From Phascolarctos cinereus (lineage: Eukaryota > Chordata > Mammalia > Diprotodontia > Phascolarctidae), in the NCBI RefSeq assembly GCF_002099425.1, contig NW_018343979.1, positions 5,282,001 to 5,346,000 on the forward strand: a DNA stretch of 64,000 bases, written 5' to 3'. Shown here one piece after another: positions 20,060 to 29,142 of the stretch. The notes under the pieces were generated by a model. The model worked only from the letters and a program-made list of their open reading frames with translations. It made no database searches and was not told the DNA's origin. Position numbers and translations under genes: made by a program. How positions within the stretch are numbered: the stretch's first letter is position 1; the number at the start of each line of letters is the position of its first letter.

Positions 20060-20255
20060 TACTACTAATTAACTTTTATATAGTGCTTTAAAATTGGATA
20101 ACACATTGTATATATTATTTCATTTAATTTTCACAATCAGCCCTATTTACAAGGGAGGAAATGGAGTAGGATCAAAGAGGTGAATTGACTTTTCCTTAGT
20201 CACAGAGATATAAATTGACAGCTTCAAAGCTTTATCTTTTCAATTTTAAGAAAAT
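20060..20255 (-). mobile_element. MIR-type SINE
   Basis: Tail side TTTTATATAGTGCTTTAAAATTGG, then TCATTTAATTTTCACAATC, then AGGGAGGAAATGGAGTAGG and TCCTTAGTCACAGAGATATAAATTGACAGC, the minus-strand layout. Confidence 0.7.
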
Positions 20256-20339
20256 CTTGAACAATAGAAACCTTACTTTTACAATCTGATTAGCTTACTT
20301 GCCAAAAAATATGACCTGTCAAATGAGATATGATTTCTT

Positions 20340-20537
20340 TTAGTTTTACAAAATCACAGATTTGAAGTTAAAGAGTTGGAAGGGACTTCAAAAATAGGAA
20401 AACCTCTCAATCTACATGAACTAATTCCAAATCATTCTGAAAAAAGTGTTCATCCTTTTTCCAATTGAAATGTGGAGTGAGGGGTATCTCAGTACTGCCC
20501 AAAGACAACTCAATTCTTGAACAGTTTTAATTGCAGA
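20340..20537 (-). mobile_element. CR1 LINE 3' end, left part
   Basis: AAATCACAGATTTGAAGTTAAAGAGTTGGAAGGGAC, then GGTATCTCAGTACTGCCCAAAGACAACTCAATTCTTGAACAGTTTTAATTGC. This is the reverse of CR1 '...GCAATTAGAGCTGTCCAAAAGTGGAATGGGCTGCCTCGGGAGGTAG...'. It is broken by a SINE. Confidence 0.65.
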
Positions 20538-20735
20538 GAAGCAGTATGGCATAATGGATGGGGTGCTAGATATGGAATAAAACAGATCTGGGTTCAAACT
20601 GTGCTTCTAAAGCTTAGTAGCTATGTGACCTTGTTCAAGATGCTGAACTTCTCTGAGGCTCAGTTTCCTTATTTGTAAATGAGAGAGTTGGATGTACTTG
20701 AGTGTGATTTCTGGCTCTAGATTCTTTGATCCTGA
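20538..20735 (+). mobile_element. MIR-type SINE inserted in CR1
   Basis: A complete copy: AAGCAGTATGGCATAATGGATGG, CAGATCTGGGTTCAAACTG, TAGCTATGTGACCTTGTTC, CTGAGGCTCAGTTTCCTTATTTGTAAATG, and the tail GAGTGTGATTTCTGGCTCTAGATTCTTTG. CR1 sequence lies immediately on both sides, so the SINE is the younger element. Confidence 0.85.
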
Positions 20736-20865
20736 TTTTCCTTCTTTATATAAAGCCAAAAATTGCCCCTTTTTCTTCCACCTTCTCCTTATCTTTTTTT
20801 TTTTAATTTTCCTTCTTGGCCAAATAGATAATCATTCTTCTTCCCCACTCCATATTTTGTTAAAA
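20736..20865 (-). mobile_element. CR1 LINE 3' end, right part
   Basis: TTCCTTCTTTATATAAAGCCAAAAATTGCCCC and TTCTTCCACCTTCTCCTTA continue the reversed CR1 ('TTTTTCCTTATATCAAGCCTAAATTTGCCTC...AACTTCCACCCATTGCTCC'). It ends near CCAAATAGATAATCATTC. Confidence 0.65.
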
Positions 20866-21540
20866 TACAATAGCTATACTATAGGTAAATTAATATTCCT
20901 TTGAAGAACAATAGTAAAGCATTCAGAACAACTATAAGGAATATTTAGTCCACTGAAGTAAAGAGATGAAGAGCCATAGGAGAGCCTGTTTTCACCTGTG
21001 CCAAAAAGATCAACCCATCCAGATGTTTTCTCCACAATCTGATGGACTTATTTGTGTTTTGCAGCCTAATAGCACTGAACAGAACACATAAATGGCAGCA
21101 TCTGTCTTGACTCATGAAAGAAGCAGCATTTGACTGTGAATTATTTAGTTTGAGGGGAAGTGTGTTAATACATTTATACCAAAATATGTCATGATATCTA
21201 AACACTGTAAGACTGTACATATTCGACATGCCATGTGGCACACACTGCTTGTGAATATCATGTTGCAAATCATCATATTCACTGATGATTATAAGTAGAA
21301 TAGCAATATCTAATGACAGCAGGAAAAACTTGGGAAAAATGAACTTGACATCTTGATAGGAATGATGATATTGTCATCTGTGTTCTGAATAATTTTAACT
21401 GTAACAATTTTTCTTCCATGGTTTGCCTTAGCCACATTTTTGTCCTCTAAGGGTCTGTCCTTTGCAGCTAGATTTAATTTTAAGAGAGGCAGATTATTCA
21501 ATTCTGGTGAATAATGTATGGAATCAAGATGGATAATTCA
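20866..21540. other. Unassigned sequence
   Basis: No repeat family recognised. A 107-codon minus-strand frame at 20945-21268 is one of the longer non-repeat frames in the window. It shows no signal peptide, membrane segment or recognised motif, and I treat it as chance. Confidence 0.4.
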
Positions 21541-21544
21541 TTTT

Positions 21545-22262
21545 TGTTTGTTATTTTTAAAAGGACTAGATGAAGAAATTGGGATCCCACATCTTCTTAA
21601 AATGACCAGAATGATTCCCCAGTTCTGAAAGTTGAAATTTAATGAAGATAAATGTAAAACCCTACACATGAGTCTCAGAAATTTACTCCATGAATCCTAA
21701 TTGGGAAAGCCAAGCTAGACAAAAATCGTGTTTTAAAGAATGCCCCAGTGGGGTTAATAGGCTTCAAGTATAGTATGAATCAAGTGTAACCGAGTATCCA
21801 AAAAAAAAAAAATCTAATGGGATCTCAGGCTGGATGAAAAAAACAGCATGTAAAATAAAGGAGGCATTTATACTTTGCTGTAGTCAAACAGTAGTATTAT
21901 ATTCAATTCTTGACATCTTTTTGGAAGGATATTAACAAGTTGTAGGATATGCAGTGGAGAGCAGCCAGGGTGGTCCAAGTACTTTAAACTATGTCAAATT
22001 GATATTGATTGTACTAACTTGAGATAGTTAATAAGGAGAAGAAAAAACTTAGGATGGAATATGATTGCTGTCTTCAAGTATTTAAAGGACTGTCATGTAG
22101 AATAGGGATTAGATTTATTTTACTTGGACTCAGAGGTCAAATATAGGAGTAATTGGTAGAAATTGCAGAGAATATTCCAATATGATATATGGAAAAACTT
22201 CCTAACAGTCTGAGTTGTCCAAAAATGGAATGGCCTGCCTCAGGAGGTCTTCCACTGTAGGC
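21545..22262 (+). mobile_element. CR1 LINE, about 0.7 kb of the 3' region
   Basis: The longest CR1 piece here. It includes AAATTTAATGAAGATAAATGTAAAACCC, TTCAATTCTTGACATCTTTTTGG, GCAGTGGAGAGCAGCCAGGGTGGT, TGATTGCTGTCTTCAAGTATTTAAAGGACTGTCATG, AAAAACTTCCTAACAGTC and AAAATGGAATGGCCTGCCTC. It loses the last CR1 bases after GGAGGTCTTCCACTG. An A-rich insertion occurs at 21800. Confidence 0.85.
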
Positions 22263-22820
22263 AGAATTATCTCTTGTCAACTGATTGCCTTATTCTTTTC
22301 TTTTCTCCTACTCAAATTAAGGCTGCTCTGTCTTTACCCCTGGACCATATACAAGTTCTTCTGGGAAAATTATACCAATTGGTGGTGAGAATGATTCCAA
22401 TACCTTTTTTTTTCTATCTAAGGGGCATCATACATTCAACCTTTTCTCTGCCTTTGACCATACAAAGCTCTGTTAATTCATATACTCATTAAATTTTAAA
22501 AACAGAAAGGACCTTAACCATAGATTAAATAATCTCCAATTACTGAAAGAGCTCAAATTAAATATTTGAGGGCAAATTATTTGCCTGACATCATCTTCAC
22601 TTTTAATGCTATTAACAGTCTTGGGATCAGACTAGCATTGCTACCAAGGTAACTCATGGGATATATTAAATGAATACTACCTTCCTCCTTTGTTTTCATA
22701 TTGGTGAAAAGTGATTCTTAGTATAATTACACATTATCAAGACTAGAAGGATTTGACAGCTAAGAATTATGACTATAGACTTACATTATTAACAAAAGTA
22801 TCTTGCTAATTGCCACTTTT
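22263..22820. other. Mostly unassigned, with a SINE remnant
   Basis: 22500-22660 resembles a decayed minus-strand MIR/Ther element (AACAGAAAGGACCTTAACC ... GGATCAGACTAGC). The remainder has no recognised content. Confidence 0.4.
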
Positions 22821-22824
22821 CATA

Positions 22825-22978
22825 AGAATCATAGCATTTTAGTGATAAAAGGGGACTTAGACATCACCTTGTACAACCGCCTCATTTTACAGATAAAGAA
22901 AAAAAATGTGGCCAAGAGAGAAATGGTTTATCCACAGAAGTGAAGTCATATAGTAACCTTTGGAAAAACCAAGAGCAA
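22825..22978 (-). mobile_element. MIR/Ther-type SINE
   Basis: AGAATCATAGCATTTTAGTG, GGGGACTTAGACATCACCTTGTACAACC, CTCATTTTACAGATAAAGAAA and ATCCACAGAAGTGAAGTCATATAG are in order. The tRNA-like head is lost. Confidence 0.65.
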
Positions 22979-23010
22979 AGTCTAGGAAATAGCTTTTATA
23001 TGTGTAGCTT

Positions 23011-23267
23011 TATGGGCAGCTAAGTAGTGCAGTAGGTAGAGTATCGGGTCTGAAGTCAGGAGATTCATCTTCCTCAGTTCAAATATGACCTCACTCACTA
23101 GCTGTGTGACCCTAGGCATGTCACTTAATCCTGTTTGCCTCAGTTTCCTCACCTGTAAAATGAACTGAAGAAGCAAATGACTAACCACTCCAGTATCTTT
23201 AATAGGAAAACCCCAAATGGGGTCATAAATAGTTGGACATGATTGAAAAACCTCTGAACAAAACATC
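23011..23267 (+). mobile_element. tRNA-derived SINE with RTE-type tail, full length
   Basis: Head GGGCAGCTAAGTAGTGCAG, GAAGTCAGGAGATTCATC, core CTAGCTGTGTGACCCTAGGC and TTGCCTCAGTTTCCTCACC. The tail GAACTGAAGAAGCAAATGAC ... CCAAATGGGGTCATAAATAG ... GGACATGATTGAAAAACC is the RTE/BovB-like 3' module. This is the marsupial MAR1-type architecture, in which an RTE-family LINE presumably supplies the retrotransposition machinery. Confidence 0.88.
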
Positions 23268-23434
23268 TGTATACATAGGCCTCCACCTCCTTTTCTAATT
23301 TTCCTCTCCTTGATATGTTATTCAGCAACCTGAAAAAAAATTCCCCTTTATTTTGTAAAAAAAAAAAATGACTAATTATTACTCATCAGTCTGAGAGTAG
23401 AGTTAATAATATATCTGGGTGAGGGGAAGGAAAT

Positions 23435-23625
23435 AAAAACAATATGAATTAGTGGAAAGAGAATGGGTTTTAAGAGTCAGAAGACCTGGGTTCAAATTCT
23501 AACATTAGGAGTTGCTTGTTTGTCATTGGACACTTTAATTCTTCTTTCAGAATGCCAATTTCCTATGTGTAAAATTATTTGGAATAATTTATAAAGCCCC
23601 ATTATGTAATAGAGGTAATGATTTT
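23435..23625 (+). mobile_element. MIR-type SINE
   Basis: ATTAGTGGAAAGAGAATGGG, AGAAGACCTGGGTTCAAATTC and TCATTGGACACTTTAATTC, then GTGTAAAATTATTTGGAATAA. The 3' half is decayed. Confidence 0.65.
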
Positions 23626-24079
23626 ATTAAATTTTAATAATGAAGATACAGGGGCATCAATCTCCAAAGTCCTTAAAAGTCCCTTGAAGTCTAATCAAAG
23701 TCTCTAAACTAAAAAAAAAATCATTCCAATCAACCATCCTATCCTATTTTAAATTAAATTAGAACTTATTTTCCTGAAGTAACTGAATTTTTGATGATTT
23801 TAAAAACAATGTTGTTAACTTGTCTTCTGTTTTGCATAATTTCTAATATTGCAAGAATATTTTTATCACACATACATAATGTGTCAACTAGATTATGACT
23901 TCACAAAGCAGCCTGTGGACTTGTTTCTACTACTTTAAGTATTTTTAGGAGAAAAAGTGTTTATGTTGCCAATAGCTACCTTATAAATCATTTTTAAGAT
24001 AGTCTATTTATAATTTGGGATTTTCTTTTACATTAATTTCTGCAAGTGATTATCATCATTATTAAATTATTCTTTCTCA

Positions 24080-25855
24080 TATATTGTTCAATAAAATTTA
24101 AATGGTGGCGATGATCCAGGGACAAGTTACTATCATGGTATTATTCTCTTATATCTCATGATCTATAGACTATTTAATGGATGGAATACAATAATTACTC
24201 TTTATATTAAAAAAAATTTGGGACATGAGCTCATCCTTTCTGGACTCAGTGAAAGCATCTTCACTACAATTCCAGTAGCAGGCAGGATGACAAGGATGTC
24301 TTATTCTATTTTCACATGATTTTGGTTTTTCTGCTAGATCTTTATATTTTCCAATTGTTTCATTCCATGGAACTGAGAGACTATGAGTATTTGGTGACAT
24401 CTACTAAAATATTCTTCTTTAAAAAACATTTATCTGCTTGATTGTGGGCAACAGTTCTGTCATGATCATAGTTGGGGTCTGGTATAGTTGATTAGTTGAA
24501 TTCTCACGGATACTTTGCAGTTTGTATCTGTAGTACAGTATCCCAAGAGAGTTTCCACATCTTGAGCAATGGATTACTCAAAGTCTGAGGGTTCGGATGC
24601 ATATTATTTATTAAAAAACACACTTAGTGACTCCCAAGGTAAAACCATCCCACAAGGTGATAAAAGAAACCAACAAAGCCATCAGAGAACATCTGTGAGG
24701 TCTCAGAAGCCTTCTCCTCAATGTATAGATATATCCTTATGAACGAATCCACAGATAAGTCTCATGTCAATCTGCCTGAGGTCAAAGTTCATTCAAATTG
24801 CCTGGGGTCCTTTTCATATTATCCAGACCACAACAATTTTGTGGAGTTTAGGAGAATGTGGACAAGGGAATTAACTTAAGCTAGCTGGGCTCTATATCAC
24901 TACATGCTGGCACACGGTCTATGGGAATTTGTCCTCTGTGAATCCATGAAATTAGCTTGCTTCTGATAGCCTCCAGCTCATTTTTTGGTAGGTGTTATAT
25001 TTTGCAGCCTGAAGTGATGTTTGTTACACAGTTTCTGCCATTTTCTTGAATTATATGTATTGACGAGTGAGCCCAGACTCCTCAAAGATGATCCATCTTT
25101 AATTTCGAAAGGTAATGGCCTTGTCCTGAATTGCCAATTTAAAATGCTCTGTTTTGACTAATCACATCTGTATGCTTCAGCCTCTTGTTTGACACTTTTT
25201 TCTCAATATTGAGTTAATGCAATTTAAATATATTAAATCTGTTTCATAGGTTTGATCCAGAGATAAAGCACATTGAATTACATTCAAGAAATCCAATGGC
25301 ATGTACTTGTTAATAACCTTCCTTTTTACTCAGTGAGTTGTTATATATTTGTTCTTAAAGTATTTACATGTTTTTGACCTATTGTTTACTCTCTTCCTTC
25401 TTCTTACTACTTCCTACTTATAGCAATATTGTTACTGTAACTGTCTAGTATGATGGACCCTGTGTTTTATTAATATTTTACCAGCTTTTCTTAGGATAGC
25501 TTCCAAATCAGTGATGGTCCAGTTAAAGTTCCACAATTCCATTTTAAGACTGAAAGCAGGTATCTCTTAACTCCTGTAAATACATTCTAAAAAAAAAAAA
25601 CCAAGCACATTCTTCCCATTGAGCTCTGACTTCAGGATACCAGCAATTCTCTTGACATATTTAGGCACAGATTTCTCCTTAATAGCTTTATGCTCAATGT
25701 ATCTTGCCTGGAAAAGACTATAGTATTTGTATATTTTACTGTTGTCCATTGTTTCAACTTGACTTCTAGATTCACATTTAAAGCCTTCATGCCTTTTTCT
25801 AACTTGTACATATCAAATATTTTAAAATGTCTTAAGTTCAAATGAAGCATCCTCT
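24080..25855 (-). mobile_element. R4/Dong-type LINE, 3' half of ORF
   Basis: Conceptual translation on the minus strand gives a series of segments typical of R4/Dong LINEs. From 5' to 3' of the element: KIYKYYSLFQARYIEHKAIK and KYVKRIAGILKSELNGKNVL (25570-25750), then AFSLKMELWNFNWTITDLEA with LIKHRVHH (about 25440-25560), AIQDKAITFRN (about 25100-25145), and KYKDLAEKPKSCENR followed by a PATGIVVK-type block (24240-24350). R4 elements encode RT followed by a restriction-enzyme-like endonuclease; these blocks are the RT C-terminal part and the linker/endonuclease region. The RT catalytic core lies beyond the preserved part. Stops and frame changes are frequent, so the copy is long dead. Confidence 0.8.
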
Positions 25856-25874
25856 TATTTATTACTTCATTGTT

Positions 25875-25911
25875 ACTAATAGCAGCTCACATTTGTATAG
25901 CATATTATTCT
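25875..25911 (-). mobile_element. MIR-type SINE, left part of a split copy
   Basis: AGCAGCTCACATTTGTATAGC is the reversed tail of a MIR-type SINE ('...TAGCATTTATATAGCGCTTT'). It is cut by the next element, and matching head-side sequence reappears at 26151-26205 (GGTCATACACTAATAAGTGGC). Confidence 0.5.
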
Positions 25912-26150
25912 TATTATCTTTGTGACCTCATTTGGTGTTTTCTTGGCAAAGATACTGGAATGATTTGCCATTTCGTTCTCTAGCTCATTTTACAAATGAG
26001 AAAGCTAAGGCAAACAGGATCAAGTAACTCTCCCAGGATCACACAACTGATAAGTATATGAGGCCAGATTTTAACTCAAGCTCAGTCTTCCTGACTCTAG
26101 GCCTGACGCTCTGTCCACTCTGCCACTTAGCTGACATTTGCCTATGGTCA
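25912..26150 (-). mobile_element. tRNA-derived SINE with RTE-type tail, inserted in an older SINE
   Basis: Reversed full-length copy: tail TTTGTGACCTCATTTGGTGTTTTCTTGGCAAAGATACTGG, core TCTCCCAGGATCACACAACTG, GAGGCCAGATTTTAACTC, and head CTGTCCACTCTGCCACTTAGCTG. An older MIR-type SINE appears on both sides. Confidence 0.88.
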
Positions 26151-26205
26151 TACACTAATAAGTGGCAGAAATGTGGACCTAAAATACAGGTTTTGTAATT
26201 ATTTC

Positions 26206-26600
26206 CAGTGCTTGATTAATTATATCAATGTGTCATCTTATCTATCCTTATTCAGAGAAGAGAGCATTGACAAAGCTCATCCAACTTAACCATACCTGAC
26301 CCCTCTAGATACACTAAAAGCACAATCAGGTTTTTTTTTAAATCATGATAGTATGCCCAGTTGTCCACTTGCCTAAAGAAAAAGTAAAATAAATTAGGCT
26401 AGATTAAACGACAAAAACTAGTTTCTCCAACATTATTCTACATTCAGGATAAAATATTCCTAATTTTCCCAAATGATAACACACTGCACTATCTACATAA
26501 TCTCCAAAAAATTTAAGGTACTGACAATACTCCTTCATCATTATTTCCATTTTGATAAAACATGACAACCTATAGTATATTTTGAGTTCTTCTCAAAACT
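26206..26600. other. Unassigned AT-rich sequence
   Basis: No gene or repeat family recognised. Confidence 0.4.
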
Positions 26601-26609
26601 GTTTCTAGC

Positions 26610-27190
26610 AGTTCTTATGCCCGGGACAAGTGGAACAAAATTTGTCCTCAGTCTAAACTGGAAAGTGGGGGGAGTATGTAGTAGGGATTCCAGGACATCG
26701 TGTAGCCATAGCAGATGAGAGATTATGGTGAAACAACACCTGAGAGTTCACCTACCTTGAAGCTGTCATCTGAAAGAAACCGCCATCTGGTAGCTTTCTG
26801 TTGTAACCCAAGTCCATGGCCTCGAATTGATCCAGTGTACCAAGAGCCTGACAGCATCAGGCCCGAGTGTGAGACAGTCTTCTAACTGTCTGCTGGAAAG
26901 TACCTCCAAGCCTTGGTGCTCGCAGAGCAACCCCTACTGCAGAGCACGGAAGGAGAGGGGGAAGGGTTACATACTTTCCAGTCTTGGCTGGAGAGGAACT
27001 TGGGGTTAGGCAGTTTCCCCATACAGACCACCAAAACATTGAGGTTTAGGGGGCTGGGACCCCAAAATCACAACACACAGATCCTGTCCAAAAGAATTCA
27101 ACCTAGCCTTCTTTCAGCCAAAGACAAGATTTAGTAGAACAGCCATCATATTGGGCAGATTCTTAAAGAGTCTGAGAATTAATAAGCTAT
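26610..27190. other. Unclassified, less AT-rich block; possible LTR-type fossil
   Basis: This is the compositional outlier of the window, with more G and C and several CpG sites between 26680 and 27060. It carries three overlapping short frames (60-73 codons) on both strands that look like composition artefacts. Its texture, and the bordering tandem unit, remind me of the LTR of an old retrovirus-like element, but I see no convincing ends or internal region. The family is not assigned. If it is such an element it is a broken fossil. Confidence 0.3.
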
Positions 27191-27191
27191 T

Positions 27192-27268
27192 GGCTAGTTT
27201 ATAAGAATCTGAGCAGTGGCTAGATTATAAGAATCTGAGCATGTGTCTAGATTTTAAGAATCTAGACC
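27192..27268 (+). repeat. Three-copy 26-27 bp tandem repeat
   Basis: Units beginning GGCTAGTTTATAAGAATCTG (27192), GGCTAGATTATAAGAATCTG (27218) and GTCTAGATTTTAAGAATCTA (27245) follow one another with a period of 26-27. The third is the most diverged. A weaker fourth unit may precede them (AAAGAGTCTGAGAATTAATAAG). Confidence 0.85.
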
Positions 27269-27274
27269 TCCATA

Positions 27275-27632
27275 AGCTTTTGAGTTTTCAATTTTCTCCC
27301 CCTCCCTTCCCTCCTGCCTTCCTAAGAGGGCATGCAACCTGATTTAAGTTCTACATATACATTCATATTAAACATATTTTCACATTATTCATGTTGTAAA
27401 GAAGTATTAGAACCAAAGGGAGGAACCATGAGAAAAAAAAGAAATAAAACAACAAAAGAAAAAAAGAGATCAAATAGTATGCTTCGATCTGCATTCAGAC
27501 TCCATAGTTCTTTCTCTGAATGTGGATAGCATTTTCCATCATGAGCCTTTTAGTTATCTTAGATTCTTGCATTGCTAAGAAGAGCCAAGTCTATGAAAGT
27601 TAGTCATCACCCAATGTGGCATTGTGTTAAGA
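27275..27632 (-). mobile_element. L1 LINE 3' end, short
   Basis: Reversed L1 3' UTR: TTTTCAATTTTCTCCCCCTCCC, GAGGGCATGCAACCTG, CATTCATATTAAACATATTTTCAC, GATCTGCATTCAGACTCCATAG, CTTGCATTGCTAAGAAGAGCC. These are the same blocks, in the same order, as 5526-5900, but this copy is truncated earlier. Confidence 0.88.
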
Positions 27633-27637
27633 GATAT

Positions 27638-27738
27638 GAACAGGTTCATATAACCAGTGGGAGAGCTAGATTTGAACACATTTCTTCCTGACTCGAAGGT
27701 CAGCTCTCTATCCACTATGCCAAGCTTCTTTATACATA
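27638..27738 (-). mobile_element. MIR-type SINE remnant
   Basis: GAGAGCTAGATTTGAACACATTTCTTCCTGACTCGAAGG and CTCTCTATCCACTATGCC form the reversed SINE head. Confidence 0.75.
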
Positions 27739-28840
27739 ACAGCTGATTAATATTCTTGTTGATTATTTGATTTATTGATTGATGTACAAACATGACCCCA
27801 AATCATCTCTTTCTAAGTTGATTTAGGCCATTTGTGATGCAATTGTTTGCCTTTCCACAATTCTGTCATTAAAATGACCAATTCAAGCCATTATTTTCTT
27901 CATTTTCATTAACTAAATTACTTGTTCAACTCTATAATGCTCCTGATAACTCTTTAACAAGCTAAAATTATTGCACCCTCACCCCATATTTACCTTGTTA
28001 TTCTAAGAGGAATACATTTTAAGATTGGCTCTGTTGAGTATGGTTCTGATGCAAGTCAGACTTTTCCATTTTAAGGAATCATAGGAGGAGACAAAATTTC
28101 CCCAAGATATCTATCACTCTACAATTCCAGCAATCCAATTTACTTAGATAAAAACAAACCCATCCTCTGGGGTACTGAGAATAGAAGAGTTTTGTTTTAA
28201 ATTCTCTGCCTTTTTGAATCAGCAACAGCTCTCTCTCTCTCTTTGCAATAAGAGAGTAATTACAGACTTTTTTAGACACACACAAATAGAAGTATAGAAG
28301 ACTACTATGGGAGCTATTGCTTAAAGACTGTTTCCTGATTCAGAGTTTCAATTTAACCTGTCAATGCTTCTGTAGCTTTGCTTAAACAATTTAATGATTC
28401 TGTTGTGCTTGAATATATCCTAATTTTTTTAAAATTAGAATTGTAATTTATAAATTTAGTATAGAACAGTTCTTTTTTACACTTTCCATTGGGAGGGGGT
28501 GGTTCTAAAATTTTTCAAAGATGCAGTTGAACATTTGAACAGCAGTTTTCAACTTCAGAGCCCTAGAAAGAGGGAAATTCCTCATTTTAAATATTTCATC
28601 TATAAAGGGATTGGAAAATGTATGAACACCCTTCTCTCACTTTTCTAACAGAGACAGCCATATAACATGAAGTTGTAATGAATTATTTTTTATTCTAAGA
28701 TAAATACTTGAATTAGTGAAGATAACCCATAATTTCTTTCTTTTCCTTGATACACCATGTTAGATGTTTTGTCTCCCTCAACCATCCTCATCTCTTAGGT
28801 TCCCTGTTCAGATAAAGAGAATAGAAAAAAAAAGTTGAGA
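27739..28840. other. Unassigned AT-rich sequence
   Basis: No gene or repeat family recognised in about 1.1 kb. A short CTCTCTCTCTCTC run lies at 28230. Confidence 0.4.
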
Positions 28841-28844
28841 TAGC

Positions 28845-28975
28845 ATGGTTCTGGCCTGGCTTCACCCCTAATTAGTATATAACTACTTTTTAACTTCTCT
28901 AGAACATCAGCTTCCTAATCCGCAAAACCAGAAGATTGGCCTAGATGAGCTCTCAAATTCTTAGCTTTCTGGAAA
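28845..28975 (+). mobile_element. MIR-type SINE remnant
   Basis: GGTTCTGGCCTGGCTTCACC, then TTTTAACTTCTCTAGAACATCAG and the tail AGATTGGCCTAGATGAGCTCTCAAATTC, which is the 'GACTAGATGACCTCTAAGGTC' SINE tail. Confidence 0.65.
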
Positions 28976-29142
28976 AAAAAAATTCTCATAAAATTATTTA
29001 AAATAATGATGAAAATTTGCTATAACCTTGGCTAGGTAAATCTATAGGCTAATAATGAAAGTGTAACAAACAAGTTACATTAATTAAATACCTAACTCAT
29101 GTGATCACCTTGAGTAATATGTATGTATATTTACACATATGT

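Noticed and set aside
20945-21268. 107-codon minus-strand frame
   Set aside because: No motif, signal peptide or splice context; length is compatible with chance in 64 kb.
24560-24960. Separate LTR-like element inside the R4 region
   Set aside because: R4-type peptide segments lie on both sides at about the spacing expected for one element, so the stretch is better read as decayed R4 sequence.
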